DNA from: Aphrophora alni
Lineage: Eukaryota; Arthropoda; Insecta; Hemiptera; Aphrophoridae
Reading direction: 5' to 3'
DNA: 64,000 nt
Assembly (NCBI GenBank): GCA_963513935.1
Contig: OY740768.1
Location: 75,616,877 to 75,680,876, forward strand
Below are positions 1 through 12,904 of this stretch, one piece after another; position 1 is the stretch's first letter, and each line of letters begins with the position of its first letter. The notes beneath the pieces are model-generated. The model made no database searches. It was not told the DNA's origin and saw only the letters and a program-made list of their open reading frames with translations. Made by a program: the position numbers and the translations under genes.

Positions 1-2195
1 ACCGTGTTCAACAAAATGTCAAGCTCATCTTAAATCAAACTACGCCTATGGATTTTATCCAGATTAAAAAAAAAAAAAAACTTTTTACGTTCGTTTTCAC
101 ATTTGAAAGATTTATTGCTGAAAAATCTAAGAATATTTCCATTTTTTTACCTAGATCATAAAAAACAATAAAGGATTGTATTTTTATTTTACACCTTTCG
201 AATTTTCAGATTTTGTTGATGGCTTTTTTTATTTTTTATTGGACTTTGGCTATCGAGATGTTATTACAAAACAATTCTTTCAGTTAGAATTTTATTTCAA
301 TCTTGGAGATTTTCTAAGTTTGACTCAAAAAATGGATAGACTTACAAAATTCAAAGATTGAGTTCGTTATTCGTTATTAGATCAGTAGAAATTCAAGCCC
401 TTTACATAATTACTATTTAATTAGATTAAATGATTCGAGTGGGTTTCATTATTCAAAATTAAATAAATCAATTACAATTGTAGTCAACTTAATTTTGAAT
501 CACGAAGGATTTAACAAAACCCAGTAATGTCCAATCCGTCGCGCATTTTCACTGCGCATAGAATAAAGAGGATCCTTCCTCATTTGTCATATTCGTACTA
601 AAATTATGAACATTTATCTGGATTAGCTCTATGTAGTCGTATTTTAAACAATTAGCGAAATTAGATTAATGCACCTCTGTTCTAGTTTTAAAACTTTATT
701 GCGTTTATTTAGTTCAAGTTCATATTGTTATGATGTGTCTTGTCTATTTCTAGAGAAACACGTGGTATATTCGTATGTCTACAGCGAGTGTCCAGTTAGG
801 ATGAAATTAAAACATAAAAATATCAAATTTGGTCAAATTCAAATCTATACTAAAAGACAAATAAATATAACTTCTTACCTCTACGTTTTGACAATTGCTT
901 ATTATGAGTAACGATTTTACTCTGAATTTTGCTTCAGAGAACGCATAACCTTCAATTGTGTTTTTTAGATCGTAAATTTAATTATGAATTAAATAATGAT
1001 CGCAACGAATCCACAAACTATTGAATATCCCCCCCATTTTCACTTACATATAATTTACGACCCACTAAATTTTAAAATCTTTTTATTGCTTAGCAGAATA
1101 GTTCATTTTATAACACATATAGGCTAGTATAATTTCACATTTTTACGTCAGTACTGTACGATCAAAAACCACGATAATGTTTTAATTCCTAAAACTTGGA
1201 TTTAATATTGGTTGTACACACATCGATCAAATAAAAAAATACAGATCACCTTACTAATTAATGGAGTATCGAAGAGCTACTTTTAACTCCTATTATTAAA
1301 TCGTTGTAACTTTTTTTAAATTATCTATAGAATAAAATTGAAATATAATATTAGTAAATGTTGCATGAATACGAAGGCATTTATTAATAGTATACTGCAG
1401 ATATAAGAGAACTAATTGTACCGATTTCTATTTATAGATTAATGTGCCTCCAATCTGCATAATCGTCTTCATTATATCTGCCAACCACAGATATCATTTC
1501 ACATTTTAACGTTCTTTTACCACAAATAATTATATATAATGTTATTTTAAGCTGTAGAGCACACAACAGTAATTTAATTTTAATCACGACCCATATAACA
1601 TAAATGTTAGATATGTGCAATATGTACATCAAATAAGAAAGGTTAGAATAACTCTGAAATTAGGCCAGTCGACTAAAGTTTCTTTTGGTTTAAAGTATAC
1701 TTCGAAGTGTTCAAAAACGAGTAACACTTAGAAACGTGTTCTAATGGATTTTATTTGATTTTTTTAGGGTAACACATTTTAATGTTAAGAGAACTAATTC
1801 GTTGGTTGCATAATTACCTACAAACTGAGATGAGTTGCGTTACAATCGAGTCACTTTTTGCCAGTTGTGAAAAGGTTTTTACTGTTTTCCTCCCCATTAA
1901 AAAAAAAACAAAAAAAAAAACTTTATAACACTACCAAAACAACCTAATAAATTGTTTTCTAAATACAGCGCAGAAGGAAAATTTAAATGTTATGAAGTTA
2001 ACAAAAATAGCGGACGCTAAAAGTTAAATATTTCTAGTTGTATACAACTGTGAAAATGGATGGGGTTCCAAAAAAGACTACGAATTTACATATGAATATT
2101 TATAAACTACACGGATAATTATACTGCTTTTGTGGCTTTATTATTTTACTAATTAAGTATACCTTAGTTTTGTTTCTATTTTTAGATTTAGTTTC
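1..2195. other. AT-rich noncoding stretch
   Basis: No coding region, RNA gene or strong repeat is visible. Open frames here are short (80 codons or fewer), biased to Phe/Tyr/Ile/Lys as expected of random AT-rich DNA, and match no family I recognise. There are short A runs near 65-80 and 1,898-1,920. Confidence 0.6.
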
Positions 2196-2310
2196 TAACA
2201 TAGTCCTGTACTACTAGCCAATGTGGGCTTTTTCATGTTTTTTTATGTTTATCACTTGATAACGAGATTAGATCTATATTTTATGTATTAATTTGTATAT
2301 ACAAAAATGA
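2196..2310. repeat. Dispersed repeat relic, resembling 59.09-59.21 kb
   Basis: A stretch with a CTAC...GGCTTTTT...TTTATCAC-TGATAACGA pattern is shared in the same order with 59,095-59,210. Part of it also resembles the end of the repeat near 44.65 kb. The copies are diverged and the boundaries approximate. No protein is encoded. Confidence 0.4.
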
Positions 2311-2499
2311 TGACAATATCAAAATAAATTATAGCAATACAAAATTAATAATTAATTAAATAAAATGAGAAATTTCATGAAATTGCCACAATGAATATAA
2401 GAGAATAATTCACTATAGTGGTGTAAAATTATGGATATTTATTTTTCGTGATAAATATCAGATATTTTTAATTTTACTTACAAATATCATAAAATTAGA

Positions 2500-2645
2500 T
2501 AGATTAAAACTCGAACACAAGATCTCACAAAAATTACGTTTACTTAATCAAACGCGTTTCAACGATGAAGTCGCCATCCTCAGTGATACATGAGCTATAC
2601 TAACTAAACTATAACTAACTAACTATTTATGTTATAGTTAGTTCT
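2500..2645 (-). repeat. Dispersed repeat carrying a hammerhead-like motif
   Basis: This block is the reverse complement of 38,060-38,170. Both copies share the run through AAGATCTCACAAAAATTACG, TTTACTTAATCAAACGCG, a hairpin, CTCAGTGATACATGAGCTA and an AACTAAACTATAAC tail. Identity is high by eye, with a few substitutions. A perfect 9-bp hairpin (AACTAACTA/TAGTTAGTT, 2,617-2,643) follows at the end of the block. Confidence 0.7.
2547..2587 (-). ncRNA. Hammerhead-ribozyme-like motif (copy C)
   Basis: Read on the minus strand the order is ATCA (helix I, 5' side), CTGAGGA (fits the CUGANGA core), T, stem-loop II GGCGAC-TTC-ATCGTT (five pairs including two G-U, one mismatch at the loop), GAAA, minimal helix III C-GC-G, the UU cleavage position, then TGAT (helix I, 3' side). 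ATCA and TGAT pair perfectly, so helix I has 4 bp. One unpaired T before stem II departs from the textbook fold. Hammerheads with a very short helix III are known in Penelope-like elements. Activity is inferred, not shown. Confidence 0.5.
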
Positions 2646-2670
2646 AGATGACACAAAGCATGTGCACGAG

Positions 2671-2715
2671 TAACAACTGAATATGACTTGATCATTGAAA
2701 CAACGCCATGTTGTG
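2671..2715 (+). ncRNA. Degraded hammerhead-like motif
   Basis: The sequence is CTGAATA, stem TGAC-TTG-ATCA (the last pairs weakened), TT, GAAA, then a 5-bp helix III (ACAAC/GTTGT). The core has U at position 8 instead of G, and the residue at the cleavage site is G, so the motif is probably inactive. A sibling with the same CTGAATATGAC start lies at 61,584. It sits in divergent orientation to the motif at 2,547-2,587. Confidence 0.3.
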
Positions 2716-2719
2716 GAAA

Positions 2720-4060
2720 TTGGCAAGTTTCATTAATGAAACAAATTTTCCACTTTTGTAATTATTAAAAATTAACTACCATTATTCATTTATTTGATTT
2801 ATCGTCGAATTTCAGACATCTTGGAATTTCTGTGTACAGTAAAAATTGATCAGCCAGCTATGTGTCGTGGTTTCAATTAATTTATGGTTTAAAATGTAGT
2901 GAGCTAAAATTAGTCCAATGGTTAGGATCGGTGGATGTTTTGGTCTCGGGTGCCGACTTTTTTAATAGCTAGAATTTGTAAATTAGAAATACGCTAATAT
3001 GACTCAACAGGCTTGCTGCATAGTATTCGAGTCATCTTATTGAACGTAATCAAGTTATTAGTCAGACAAGTCCGTGACTCATCTGCCTTTCGCTTAACTA
3101 TTTCCGATAATTTTCTGATTAAGCAGTTATTACATGTTTATATCATCTATTTCCTTAGTATTATTGCTTTGGTGGCTATAATTTAATCATTTCTTATATG
3201 GAAATAGCTGAAGTTATAAGAGAGAATCATTAAATTTTACTTTGACATTTTTCGACTTGCAATTTGCTTTTTAGTCCTTACAAATTATAATTTTTTAATA
3301 ATTTATGTTACTGTGGTTTTTTGCTTAAATTACACAGTTTGGACCCATATGATTTGGAAAAAACCAATATTTTTTGGGAAAATTTATGAAAATGACTAAA
3401 TTTGTAATAGCTACTATATTATCTTATTTTATCTAAATAGTAATAAGTTCTGTTAAGTTTCTTTCTTTTTGTACTTTAAAAAATAAGATTAACGCTTTTT
3501 GTTAAAATCTGACAAGTAAAGCGGTGTTTTTCACAATTATTTTAAAATAAATATACATAGCTATTATAAATGTGTTTGGATATGTCACAAAAACATTTAT
3601 TATTTGTAACACAGTAAAAATTAAGCTTCTGGTAGTAAATTCCAGGGAGTTATTGTTTTACTTGGTACTTACTGTAAAAACGCTTAAAAATTTACTTTTT
3701 TAGTACTTTACCCTCAATACATCATTATGTTACGTTTTCCTTTTTGAAATCCGTCAATATGTGTGAAAATGATTAAATACGATGATGTTTTGATTTTTTT
3801 ATCGTTATTTTTTTATAGAAAATTGAATTACCTTACAGTTTTTTTTTTTACTTTATTTCAAAAATTGTCCCAAGTTGGTTATGGCTGTCCCTTCACTTAA
3901 AAAATATTGAGGGATTACTTAGTATTGCAAAATTACTTTTTAAACAAGAAATTTGGTATTGTAAATGATTGTAAAATCCCGAGTCTTGAATTTTACCAAA
4001 ATAATTGAACAACTCTTGTGGAAATGAAATGAAACATGCATCTATTCTTAACAAACACTT
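2720..4060. other. AT-rich noncoding stretch
   Basis: I see no gene, transposase or clear repeat in this interval, only low-complexity AT-rich sequence. Confidence 0.5.
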
Positions 4061-4064
4061 TATT

Positions 4065-4106
4065 ACAAGACAACGTTTCAATGACTATGTCATCATTATC
4101 AGTGGT
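4065..4106 (-). ncRNA. Hammerhead-ribozyme-like motif (copy E)
   Basis: On the minus strand: CTGATAA (core, with A instead of G at position 8), T, a 6-bp stem GATGAC-ATA-GTCATT (one G-U pair), GAAA, C-GTT-G as a minimal helix III, then TC as the cleavage position. The stem pairs as in copies C and D although two of its base pairs differ, so pairing is preserved rather than sequence. Helix I pairs only partly. The core substitution suggests it is inactive. Confidence 0.4.
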
Positions 4107-4109
4107 CAT

Positions 4110-4875
4110 TATCTGTTGCTACTTGGTAAGCAACTTTCTTGATACTCCATAATGAGATAACAGAGGTTTCGTTTATTTGGTGATAAATGATAATGAATAA
4201 ACCAATATTAAAATCCAAATATGATTTAACTAGGTTTAATCGAGCTTTAAATGCCAGATATAACGTCCATTTATCTTTATTTTAACTCTTTTTGTAGTAA
4301 TTAGTATTTTTTCGCTCCACAAAAAATAAATAAAATATGTAATTGTTATAAAATATTTGCAGTAATTTGTAATAATTTCTTTCTTTTAATGTAACTATAA
4401 TAAATAAATAAAAATATTTAACCCATCGTACAAAAAAGGAGAAGAATTATTTTACTCTAAGACCAAGTTTATGTTTAGTTAACCAACTACGAGGCCAGTT
4501 TAGTTATTGTTTAAAAAATATCTTTCACAATAATTAAGATTCATTTAAAAGTTGATGAGAAAGGAGAGGCTCTCTATCTCCCATAAGAAATACACTGGGT
4601 AAAGTTAGTAATAAAGATAATCACATATTTTTTATTTCTCACATAGTTTCGTGTGTGAGACTAAGTTAGTAAAACGTTTATTTGTGTATTGTAAAAAGTA
4701 AATATTTAAATGATTTTAGTTCTTATTTTATAAATAATATATTTATTTTGTTTTGGTTTCAGGTAAGAAGCATTATCTGCTTATCTCGTACTATAAAGGT
4801 AATAATATATAGTCTTACTAGTGCTTTACACTATACTGTGCTATTTGATATATTGATGATTGATTTAGTTTGGAA
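4110..4875. other. AT-rich noncoding stretch
   Basis: No coding or structured feature was recognised. It ends at the 3' side of the LINE fragment. Confidence 0.5.
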
Positions 4876-4879
4876 TTTA

Positions 4880-5830
4880 AAGGGCCAGAACCAGCCCTTA
4901 GGACCGCAACGGATGGCCTATTGTGCAACTAAAGCCTCTTCATTCTAGCTTAGCAGATTTTCTCCCCTTACGAGTTTGAGTAATCCACTAACTATCTCGT
5001 CCAATGGTAGTTTGAATAAACCCACCTATTTATGATCATCTTGGCAAGACACACAGATATTACTACCGCTGACTCAGGTCCCACAAACACTGATGCAGAG
5101 CCTTGTGTAGCTATATTGTCTGCCTTCTCGTTACCCTCAACTCTCTTATGCTCAGACAGCCAGGCAACGTTATCCGGTTTTCCTCGGCATTCCCATACCA
5201 GACTACCAGACTAGATTTTATTAAAATGGCTGTAAGAGCAACAATTGGAGTTTAACTATATAGATGTGAATACGGATTTTCTTAAAGTCCTGCCTCAAAT
5301 CCTCCTACATACAGTCATAATCTATTATGGCCATAATCTTGACCTGAAAAACTGTAGCATATTGTGCCAAGGGAAACGATCGTTTCAACCCCGGTCTCAG
5401 CCCATATACTCGGGAACCAGTACTATCCTTAGTTTTGGAACCATCGGTGTACCACACCAGGTATCCTTTATTTCCTAGAACAAGATTTTCGTCCCCATGA
5501 GTCATCTCGATTTTAAAATGTCTTGAAAACGAGTATCTGGTGTCTGTCTTATCGGTCCCCATATTTAGAATCGGATGACCAATTTTTCTATAATTCTGGC
5601 ATTACTCATATGTGAGTTACTCCAGACGCCATTACACCTCAGCCTGTAGGTTGCTCTTCTTACTTCCGCCATTATAAACAGGTCTATGGGTGCAAGCCCA
5701 AGTATTAATTTCACTGCAGCGGTTGGTGTAGTGGACATGGCTCCGGTAGTGCACAGACATGCCAACCTCTGAACCATAGTCAAATGATGGGTACGAATCC
5801 ACATGATGTCGAGCCTCTGAACCCTATCGG
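4880..5830 (-). pseudogene. LINE fragment: end of reverse transcriptase ORF plus RNase H
   Basis: This is a 5'-truncated relic of a non-LTR retrotransposon ORF2, I/Jockey-like. Upstream (5,565-5,804) the frame reads VQRLACLCTTGAM, TTPTAAV and LAPIDLFI, the hallmark stretch after the reverse transcriptase in insect LINEs. After a frame change, 5,305-5,562 carries an RNase H domain: YTDGSKTK (first catalytic Asp near 5,443-5,445), VYGLRPG and FPLAQYATVFQ. The expected acidic residue just after that (FQAE in relatives) is Lys here (FQVKIMAI). A further frame shows VEGNEKAD, another RNase H region, and then VGPESAV...VCLAK. Several stops and frame changes show it is dead. No reverse transcriptase palm, poly(A) tail or target duplication is visible. 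The clade is uncertain; the RNase H assignment is firm. Confidence 0.85.
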
Positions 5831-5899
5831 TACGATGATCTGATGAATCACGTCTGTCTGAACATCTTTTTCTTTTTCTCTGCTTTGGAGGGCGGCCGC

Positions 5900-8685
5900 G
5901 TTTTCAAATAGGAGAAGTTTTAGACTCTTGATTCTTTGAATTCATATTATTAACGAAACATAATAATGCAACATCCTGGGAACTTAAACATCGTAAATAA
6001 TTTATATTACTACCACCTCTATCGACTGTTACATAAGAATCTAAGTTTATAGAAAATATTTATATTTGACAGTTCAAAAGTCTTGTCACTGCCTCAATTT
6101 CGGTGTCTGTATATTCTCTATCTTTAGTAATAAGAGTTATATAATCTGTTTAATTTTGTAATAATAGTCTATTGGATTTTTGTCCCAATAAATGGTGAAT
6201 AATAGTCCCAATTATGTACCACTTCATCCACAACTTGGTGTCGTGTTTAAATGTTGTAGAGTAAAAATAAAACGCTACATGATGAGTATTGTATTGGCAA
6301 TGATAGCGTTAAATTATTTAATATATAATAATATATTGATGTAAGGAAAAGTTGTAAGTTTTTTAAGCAAATTAAACTATTATTTTTGTATTAATTCACG
6401 TCATCTTAAGTTACTTTCTCACACTAACCTCTAAATTACTGTGTATGTAAACAATGTACACAATTTCAAAACGGCTGTTAAATATATTGTGTTTCATACA
6501 AATGATATTATCCTGGGAAGGTACAAAAATTAAGTAATGCTTTTCTTATGGGAAGGATTTTCCCCTAAATCCCTCATAATTCATAAAAAAAATTCAGTTT
6601 TCATAATGATTTGTAAATATGCATAGTTAAAGGTTTCCATGACGTGTTAAACGTTAAAATCGGATGGTGGAACTCTAAATTTAATTGTACAAATATATTT
6701 CTTACTCAACTATTATAATACGCGATTATTTCATGTACTCATCTATATAATGTAGATGAGTCCGTCTTATAAATGGGGTCGGGTCGCCATTCAATTTTGT
6801 CACCTCTTTTAAGATATGGCTTGAAATAAATGTGGCTTTCGTTATTAAAAACTGAATTAACTTGATAAAAATGATTATTCCTTAAGTAAGGCAGACATTT
6901 TCCCTCTTAGAAGGTAGTGACTACAAAGGTCATGTTAGACGCTCGAGAGAGGAAATATACAGTATTAACGCATAAAGAAGTACGAGGCCGAGTCATTGAC
7001 GCAAACGAAACGAAGACAGTTTTATTTAAATAGTTTCAGAATTTTAAGATAACAAGTATCTATACTGTAATCCATTTCTTTCACACAAGCGTTGCTACTA
7101 ACCCATTGATATCACAAGCTATGCGTCTTGTGAATTTAATATTTTGACTAATATATCACTCTACTGATATTGTGGCCAATGGTCTATGAGTGTTACTTAA
7201 TTCTAGGTGCAGTAGGCTTAACATAAATTCCTTCGAGATTAGACAACCCATTAATACCCTTCATTCAAGATAGAACAAGTAATGTAAGCAGATGCGTTTG
7301 TAGATTAGTTCTATGAGGACAATGATATAATCGTTTCTTGCGTCATTACAAATAAATGTCCTTCAAATGTTTAATAAATCAGATATAAAGTGATTATTCA
7401 TAAAAATTGCTATTATTTAACTTTACTGGAGTATTCTTTCAAATGTAATAATAGTACACGAAATGTTTTCAAGGGTTGTATACGTATCCGGTTTAAAGAA
7501 TCATAAAACACTAGATATGAAAAATAATAAGTAAAAAGGCGATTGAATAGAACCAAACATTTATATAATATATAATGCTTATTATTTATTAAAACAATAA
7601 CATTATTTGTAATTAGTTCCATGCACGCGCACTAATGAATTAAATCAACTGCCTACAATGTAGCCATGACTAAAAACATTAATAAATTGATTACCACAGT
7701 TTATGGTAAATCACTACCTTACCGAACAAACTATACGTGATAAAAATAAATTTAATTTGCAATGAACTCTATTTTTGGCATTAAAAAAAAGAAGATTATA
7801 TTTTTTGAAAATAATAAACTGTGCTAGAACATCACTAATTCCTCATTTATGCCTAGAAAAAAATGTCTATATTACTTTTATGTGGGCGTGGGAAAAAAAT
7901 TTCATTATTACCGAGTTTTCAATCATCTATTTACTATGGGAAATTAGAAGGATTCCTAAATATCAACTTTTTATCATGTAAAAAATTATATTAAAAAAAA
8001 AAAATTATTTCTGAAGCTTAATTTTGGATTATTTAGAATTTTATTCACTGGATTTAGATTGTTGTGAACCTTTTACATTGAGTCAGTATTGTATTATTGT
8101 GTGTTTACTTATAACTTGTATCTTGTCTTATTTGCATTTTTAATTGATGTGATAAGAAACTGAAGGCACAGGCCAAGCAAGAAGGAACATAATAAAATCA
8201 CCCACTTCTTCTTTTCGGACTATAAATTAAGGACCCTGCTGCTGTAGAGGAAGAGCTGTCTTTAGAGTTCTAGTTGATAGTACTTATTTCTTGACTAATT
8301 ACATTTTTTTATATTTCCTTTTGTAAATCTCGTTCAAGCCCTCTTGCCATGGTCTGTTATTTGTCCCTCCAGCGCAATATTACTTGTTATAGCACTTCCA
8401 ATTTTTCCTGAAACCCGCACCGCATTCGTTTTTCATTCCGAAGTAGGGCCTGTGGCAGGTGGACCAAAAATGTTACGGCCAAAAATAGAAAAAACCTCGA
8501 CTAGATCTTTAACTTTTACAATTCAACAATATTTCATCGAAATCTGTTGAGTTGGTCCTTTATAATAGCTGGGTGGAAGATTTTATGTTGTTTTTATCAA
8601 AAAATCCTGCAATTACTCATGTGTACAATACGTTTGGGTTTTTACAAGCTACATTTGTACAAACTTTGATCAGAATTACTGTATA
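5900..8685. other. AT-rich noncoding stretch
   Basis: No gene was recognised. A short hairpin (TCATCTA...TAGATGA, 6,740-6,762) is the only local structure noted. The open frame at 8,344-8,550 is less AT-biased than its surroundings but resembles nothing I know. Confidence 0.5.
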
Positions 8686-8689
8686 GCCT

Positions 8690-8960
8690 AGTTTAATAAA
8701 ATTATAATTTTGAGATTAGTCTTAACAGCTACTCTCAAATTTGTGTTAACGAGAGAAATAAATCGCCTCTATACGTAGTCGGAATTTACCAAATTTCATC
8801 AATATCTGTCTTGTGATTTGGCCTATAGAGCACAGCACAGACGACAGACAGATATGATTGTAAAAACTATTGTTGTTGTTTGAAACGAATATATAGATGA
8901 AATAACCTTCTTTTTTTTATTCATTACATAATTTTCTTTATACTATCCAAGTGTGGGAAA
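8690..8960 (+). repeat. Dispersed transposon-tail-like repeat
   Basis: It contains CAAATTTCATCAATATC, a run of CAGAC repeats and, further on, an ATTTTCTTTATACTA block. The same order of blocks recurs at 48,110-48,300, and the last block alone at about 38,800-38,840. Phrases of this type are common at the ends of non-autonomous insect transposons. There is no coding content, and the ends are approximate. Confidence 0.5.
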
Positions 8961-8964
8961 ATAC

Positions 8965-10740
8965 AAGTTCTCTCAGAATTCGGTACGCGGTTGGGTAGTT
9001 TAGAATGTTGTTTTAAGCCTTATAATTTAGTACACAAGCAAATTTAATTAATACGATCGGTCAGATTTTTATCCAGTGTTATTTATTCAAATACTCATTA
9101 AGATGGCATGACTGTATATTTCTTTTGTGCTGAAATGTATTTTTTTATGAGTGACGAGACTGATTTAATTATATTCAGTTGTTTTGTCAATTACTTCATC
9201 ATGGTCGTTGCACATTACTCCTCACGTCTAGCTAGTTTTTTTGCCTATACTTGCAAACTCGTCTTTTGGTTTTACAAAAAAAAAATACTAATAAAATTAA
9301 ATATTGGTCCAAGGAGTGACTGAGTAAAATATTGCTCATTCACTCTTGTTCAAAACGCATGTCAACTTTCCACGATTAATTCCAAAACGATTACTCAGAC
9401 GAAAAAATGTACAAGATTGATAATATGGGAAATGCTCTAATCTATAACTTTTTCTAATAACATTTTTTTGTAGTTGGACCAATGTAAGATATTTACGAAA
9501 AACAGATATTTGTAACATTTTGATCTCAAATAACTTTAATATTTGTGCACAATTTGTTAATATATTTCGTCGATTCTGTTAAATTAATTTATACTTATAT
9601 ATATACTAACATATTTTTGGCCATGTTTGAAATTTTCTTAAGTCAAATATCAACAGTTTCTTAGCTGTGGAACAAAAATAGACATTTTAAAAATAACGAT
9701 TAACAAAACTGTCTTTTTATATCAAAAATTTTCTAGTTTGACACTGTCAACGATTTAAAAAAATTTAAAACGCGGGTAAGTAACGCCTCCTTCAACAAAG
9801 CTCTCTATTATGGGAAAAAATAAAATAATACAGAGTAGAGGAACAACAACCTTGGAGCTTGCCATTGTCTGTATGATGTTAACCATTTGTGAACGTAGAC
9901 AATTACATTCATAATTTAATTACTTTACATAAATTAACTTCTTGCAAGAAATACAATTAGTCTCCCTATCTTGTTTATTAACACTTCATTAGAAATGTTT
10001 ATTCGAAAATGGTTTTTGATCCTGTTTGTTGTTTTATACGATTTGTTTAAAATTCAAAAATACTACAAAAGATTATAATGAGGTATTTTACAAGGTGTTA
10101 ATTTTTAGCATATTAGTCAATTTAAATTGCGAAACAACTTCGAAAATCAGCAGGAGCAAATGAAATAAAAATTTAACATTTCGTAATAACGTCAGACAAA
10201 AACCTTGGGGGGGGGTTATAAAACAATACATTTGTTTACATACTAAAGAGTGTAAAAATTACCCGAAAAAGAATGTATTTTATTTAAATATAATTTGAAT
10301 GGACATATAAAATAGGTTATACATTTATTAAAACATTTTTTGATTGCGTAAAATTCAGAGAAAGAATCTACGTAAGTCGGACAAAGCGTTACAAAAAAAA
10401 ATTAAAGAGAGAATAAAAATATTTATTGTGAATGACTCGCACGTAAGAATTTTTATTTTTAACATTCGTTTTCAACTTTAAATTTTGGACAGTTTTAAAC
10501 GTTTTTCTGAAAATACATTTTTTAAACGTTATATCGTAGAGTAAAAAAATCTTTTACTTGATTTTTGATTTTTCTTCTCCTTTTTCTACTCTTTAAAACG
10601 GTTATAAGTAAATATTATGACTGGCTCATCAAGTCCACCCTAAACCTAAAATTTGATATAACAGCGTATTATCCCTATTCAAAATAGGGACATTTTAAGA
10701 ATTTGATCTAAAGGGTTCAAATAAATTGAAAGGGTGTAAA
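8965..10740. other. AT-rich noncoding stretch
   Basis: No gene was recognised. A run of G residues lies at 10,207-10,215. The rest is low-complexity AT-rich sequence. Confidence 0.5.
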
Positions 10741-10744
10741 ATAT

Positions 10745-10860
10745 TTTAACTGCTTCCTCAATGTATGTTATTCCCGATGAAATATCGACTTGGTTTTAGG
10801 TTATGATAGGTTACCTATACAAATCCATAAAATTATAATCTCTAATGAAACTGTAACACT
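10745..10860 (+). repeat. Dispersed repeat, partner at 24.15-24.27 kb
   Basis: It shares CTCA...ATTTCTTA/TTATT...GATGA-ATATCGA-TTGGTTTT, then TTACCTA-ACAAAT, in the same order with 24,175-24,265. The copies are diverged. It is noncoding and its element class is unknown. Confidence 0.4.
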
Positions 10861-11759
10861 GAGTTAGTGTGTATTTAAAGAAAAATATGTGCGCATATTT
10901 ATCAGCCGTATGGCCATAGTGATTTTAACCTTTTCAAAATTGTAATGGCACCTCCATTATTCACTATCCAAATCAAGGTCACTTTTTATAATCGCGTCAT
11001 TTTATACAGCTTAAAAATCTGCATCAATTGTTGCCCAAACTTGATTTCTACCATGGAAAATAAGAGAGTTATATTTTTTTAAATTGTTAAAAGCTTAACC
11101 TCAAAAGTATAGAAATAAGCAGTAATAGCTCTATGTCTATACTCTGTTTCACGTTTAGTTGACACTATGTATTTTACTGCAGTGTGGTTCCACTATTACG
11201 CGCCTAAAAACCATCGCGTAAATCAATAAAACTGGTAGACAATCCTCATAACTGTATGTATTCTAGAAGAAGAAACTTAATACAAAATTAATTTAAATAA
11301 ACTGGTAAATTCCCTTTAAAACGACGTAAGTTTGTAGTCAAATTTAGCAAGAAAGTTATCTATTCGTTGAATATGATTGTTACTGAAAATAAATGTTCTG
11401 TAAATTTCAATATGACGATAGTTCTTGGTCATCCCTTTTTAGTTAAACCATTTTGTTAAACATAGCGATCAATATTCATTAAGTCCAAGATACGAATCAG
11501 CTGTAAAACCGATATAAAAAAAAAAAACAATAGAAATTCGCAGTGTTTTAATTACGTAAAAAATTATGTGATTGGTCATCAAATATATATTGTTGACTGT
11601 TTTAAAGTTGTCTGAGTCCAAAAAAGTGGTTTTGAAGTTATACTGTCGTCTGCGCCCAAAAGTGTAGTAAGATTTTAATTAAATTTCATATGTGGACATA
11701 ATTTGGCTATATCGCAACTTATTTATTATTTTTTTTCCTATTTTTCAGATACTGAAAAT

Positions 11760-12190
11760 TAAGCACCATATGAAAAGGGAAAACAGGAAATAACGAATTT
11801 CTAAATCGGCTCTAACGTTTTTTATCTAATTTTACTCAAGTGTAGTCGCTAAATACCGAAATAAATCATATTGCTCGTTATCTATTAAAGACAGCCAGTT
11901 CATGAGTTATCGGTAAAATAAAATAAAAAAAAATCTGTCATAAAGAAAAATTAGCTTCATCGACCTCTTTTAGATTTTAGTGAAATGTGAATATTTATGA
12001 CCGAAACTTGTGTGCAAAATCGCAAATAAAAAAATATGGTTAAGGAATAATCGGGAAAAAAGAAAAATGAACCTTGACATCACTGTCATTAAAAGCTCGG
12101 TTTTAATCAAATATGATTTATGTTGACGCTTTTATGGTACAAGCGAAATCTAGTTTAGGCCCATTTCAATTTATAAATATTTTGTTCATT
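11760..12190 (+). repeat. Dispersed repeat family, copy 1 (others at 56.3 and 58.6 kb)
   Basis: Ordered blocks are shared with 56,330-56,780: TTTTACTC-AGT-TAGC, CATGAGTTATC, TCTAAATCGGCTCTA-C, the GTGTGCAAAATCG block, CTTGA-C...GTCATTAAA, and TTTTAATCAAATA. The last part is also shared with 58,800-58,900, and the middle with 30,630-30,720. This is an interspersed repeat, probably a non-autonomous transposon, with no recognisable protein. Confidence 0.6.
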
Positions 12191-12430
12191 TTTATTTGGT
12201 ATTAAGACAAGTAGGTTTGGTAGTGGATAATAATTGTTCTCTGGATGAGGTGGTGGGCAGAATGGGTCCATTATAATATAATTTAAATTAATAACAGAAT
12301 AAAAAGTATAACATATATAAAAAATTTATATTAAAAAATTTATTTGGTATTAAGACAAGAATGTTTGGTAGTGGATAAGATATTGTTCTCGGGGTGAGGT
12401 GGTTGGTAGAAAGGGTTTAGTCCATTGTAT
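12188..12430 (+). repeat. Diverged tandem duplication, about 155-bp spacing
   Basis: TTTGGTATTAAGACAAG, TTTGGTAGTGGATAA, ATTGTTCTC and GAGGTGGT occur twice in the same order, first near 12,196 and again near 12,342. The two halves differ by substitutions and small gaps. It lies between the copy-1 dispersed repeat and the 3' side of the R1-like element. Confidence 0.6.
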
Positions 12431-12904
12431 TAATGAAAGAATAGTATAAGATAAATATATACTTGTATATAATATATATAATCTCGTATATACATATTTT
12501 CAATTTAGTGTAAATAGGTTAATGTTATCTCAGCTCTTATCTCGAACTTTGAAATTAAATATAAAGATAGATATATTTTAAGCCTTGTTGATGGTTGTAT
12601 GTCAAAAACAAATAATTGATCACTAAGTACGTTTTAGTGATAGATTAGTATAAATTTAAAAGACTAACAAAATAAATCGGTCATTGACAATATGTTTTTC
12701 ACATTTATATTCAGACAAAGAATTAAATTTGTTCGTTTGTATTTCAAGGTGATGGCACACAAAGTAGCCTTGTCCTTTGTCAATAATGTATCAAATAGTG
12801 TTAGATTTCATTCGAACTTATGACAGGATAAATGAAGAATCTGTACAGAATGCTAGAGTTCAGCATACACTGGTAAAATTTACTATCATTGATTTTATTT
12901 TTAT

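Noticed and set aside
6735..6790. GATGAGTCCGTC, resembling the classic hammerhead CUGAUGAGUCCGU
   Set aside because: No GAAAC after the stem and the preceding bases belong to a simple TCATCTA/TAGATGA hairpin.
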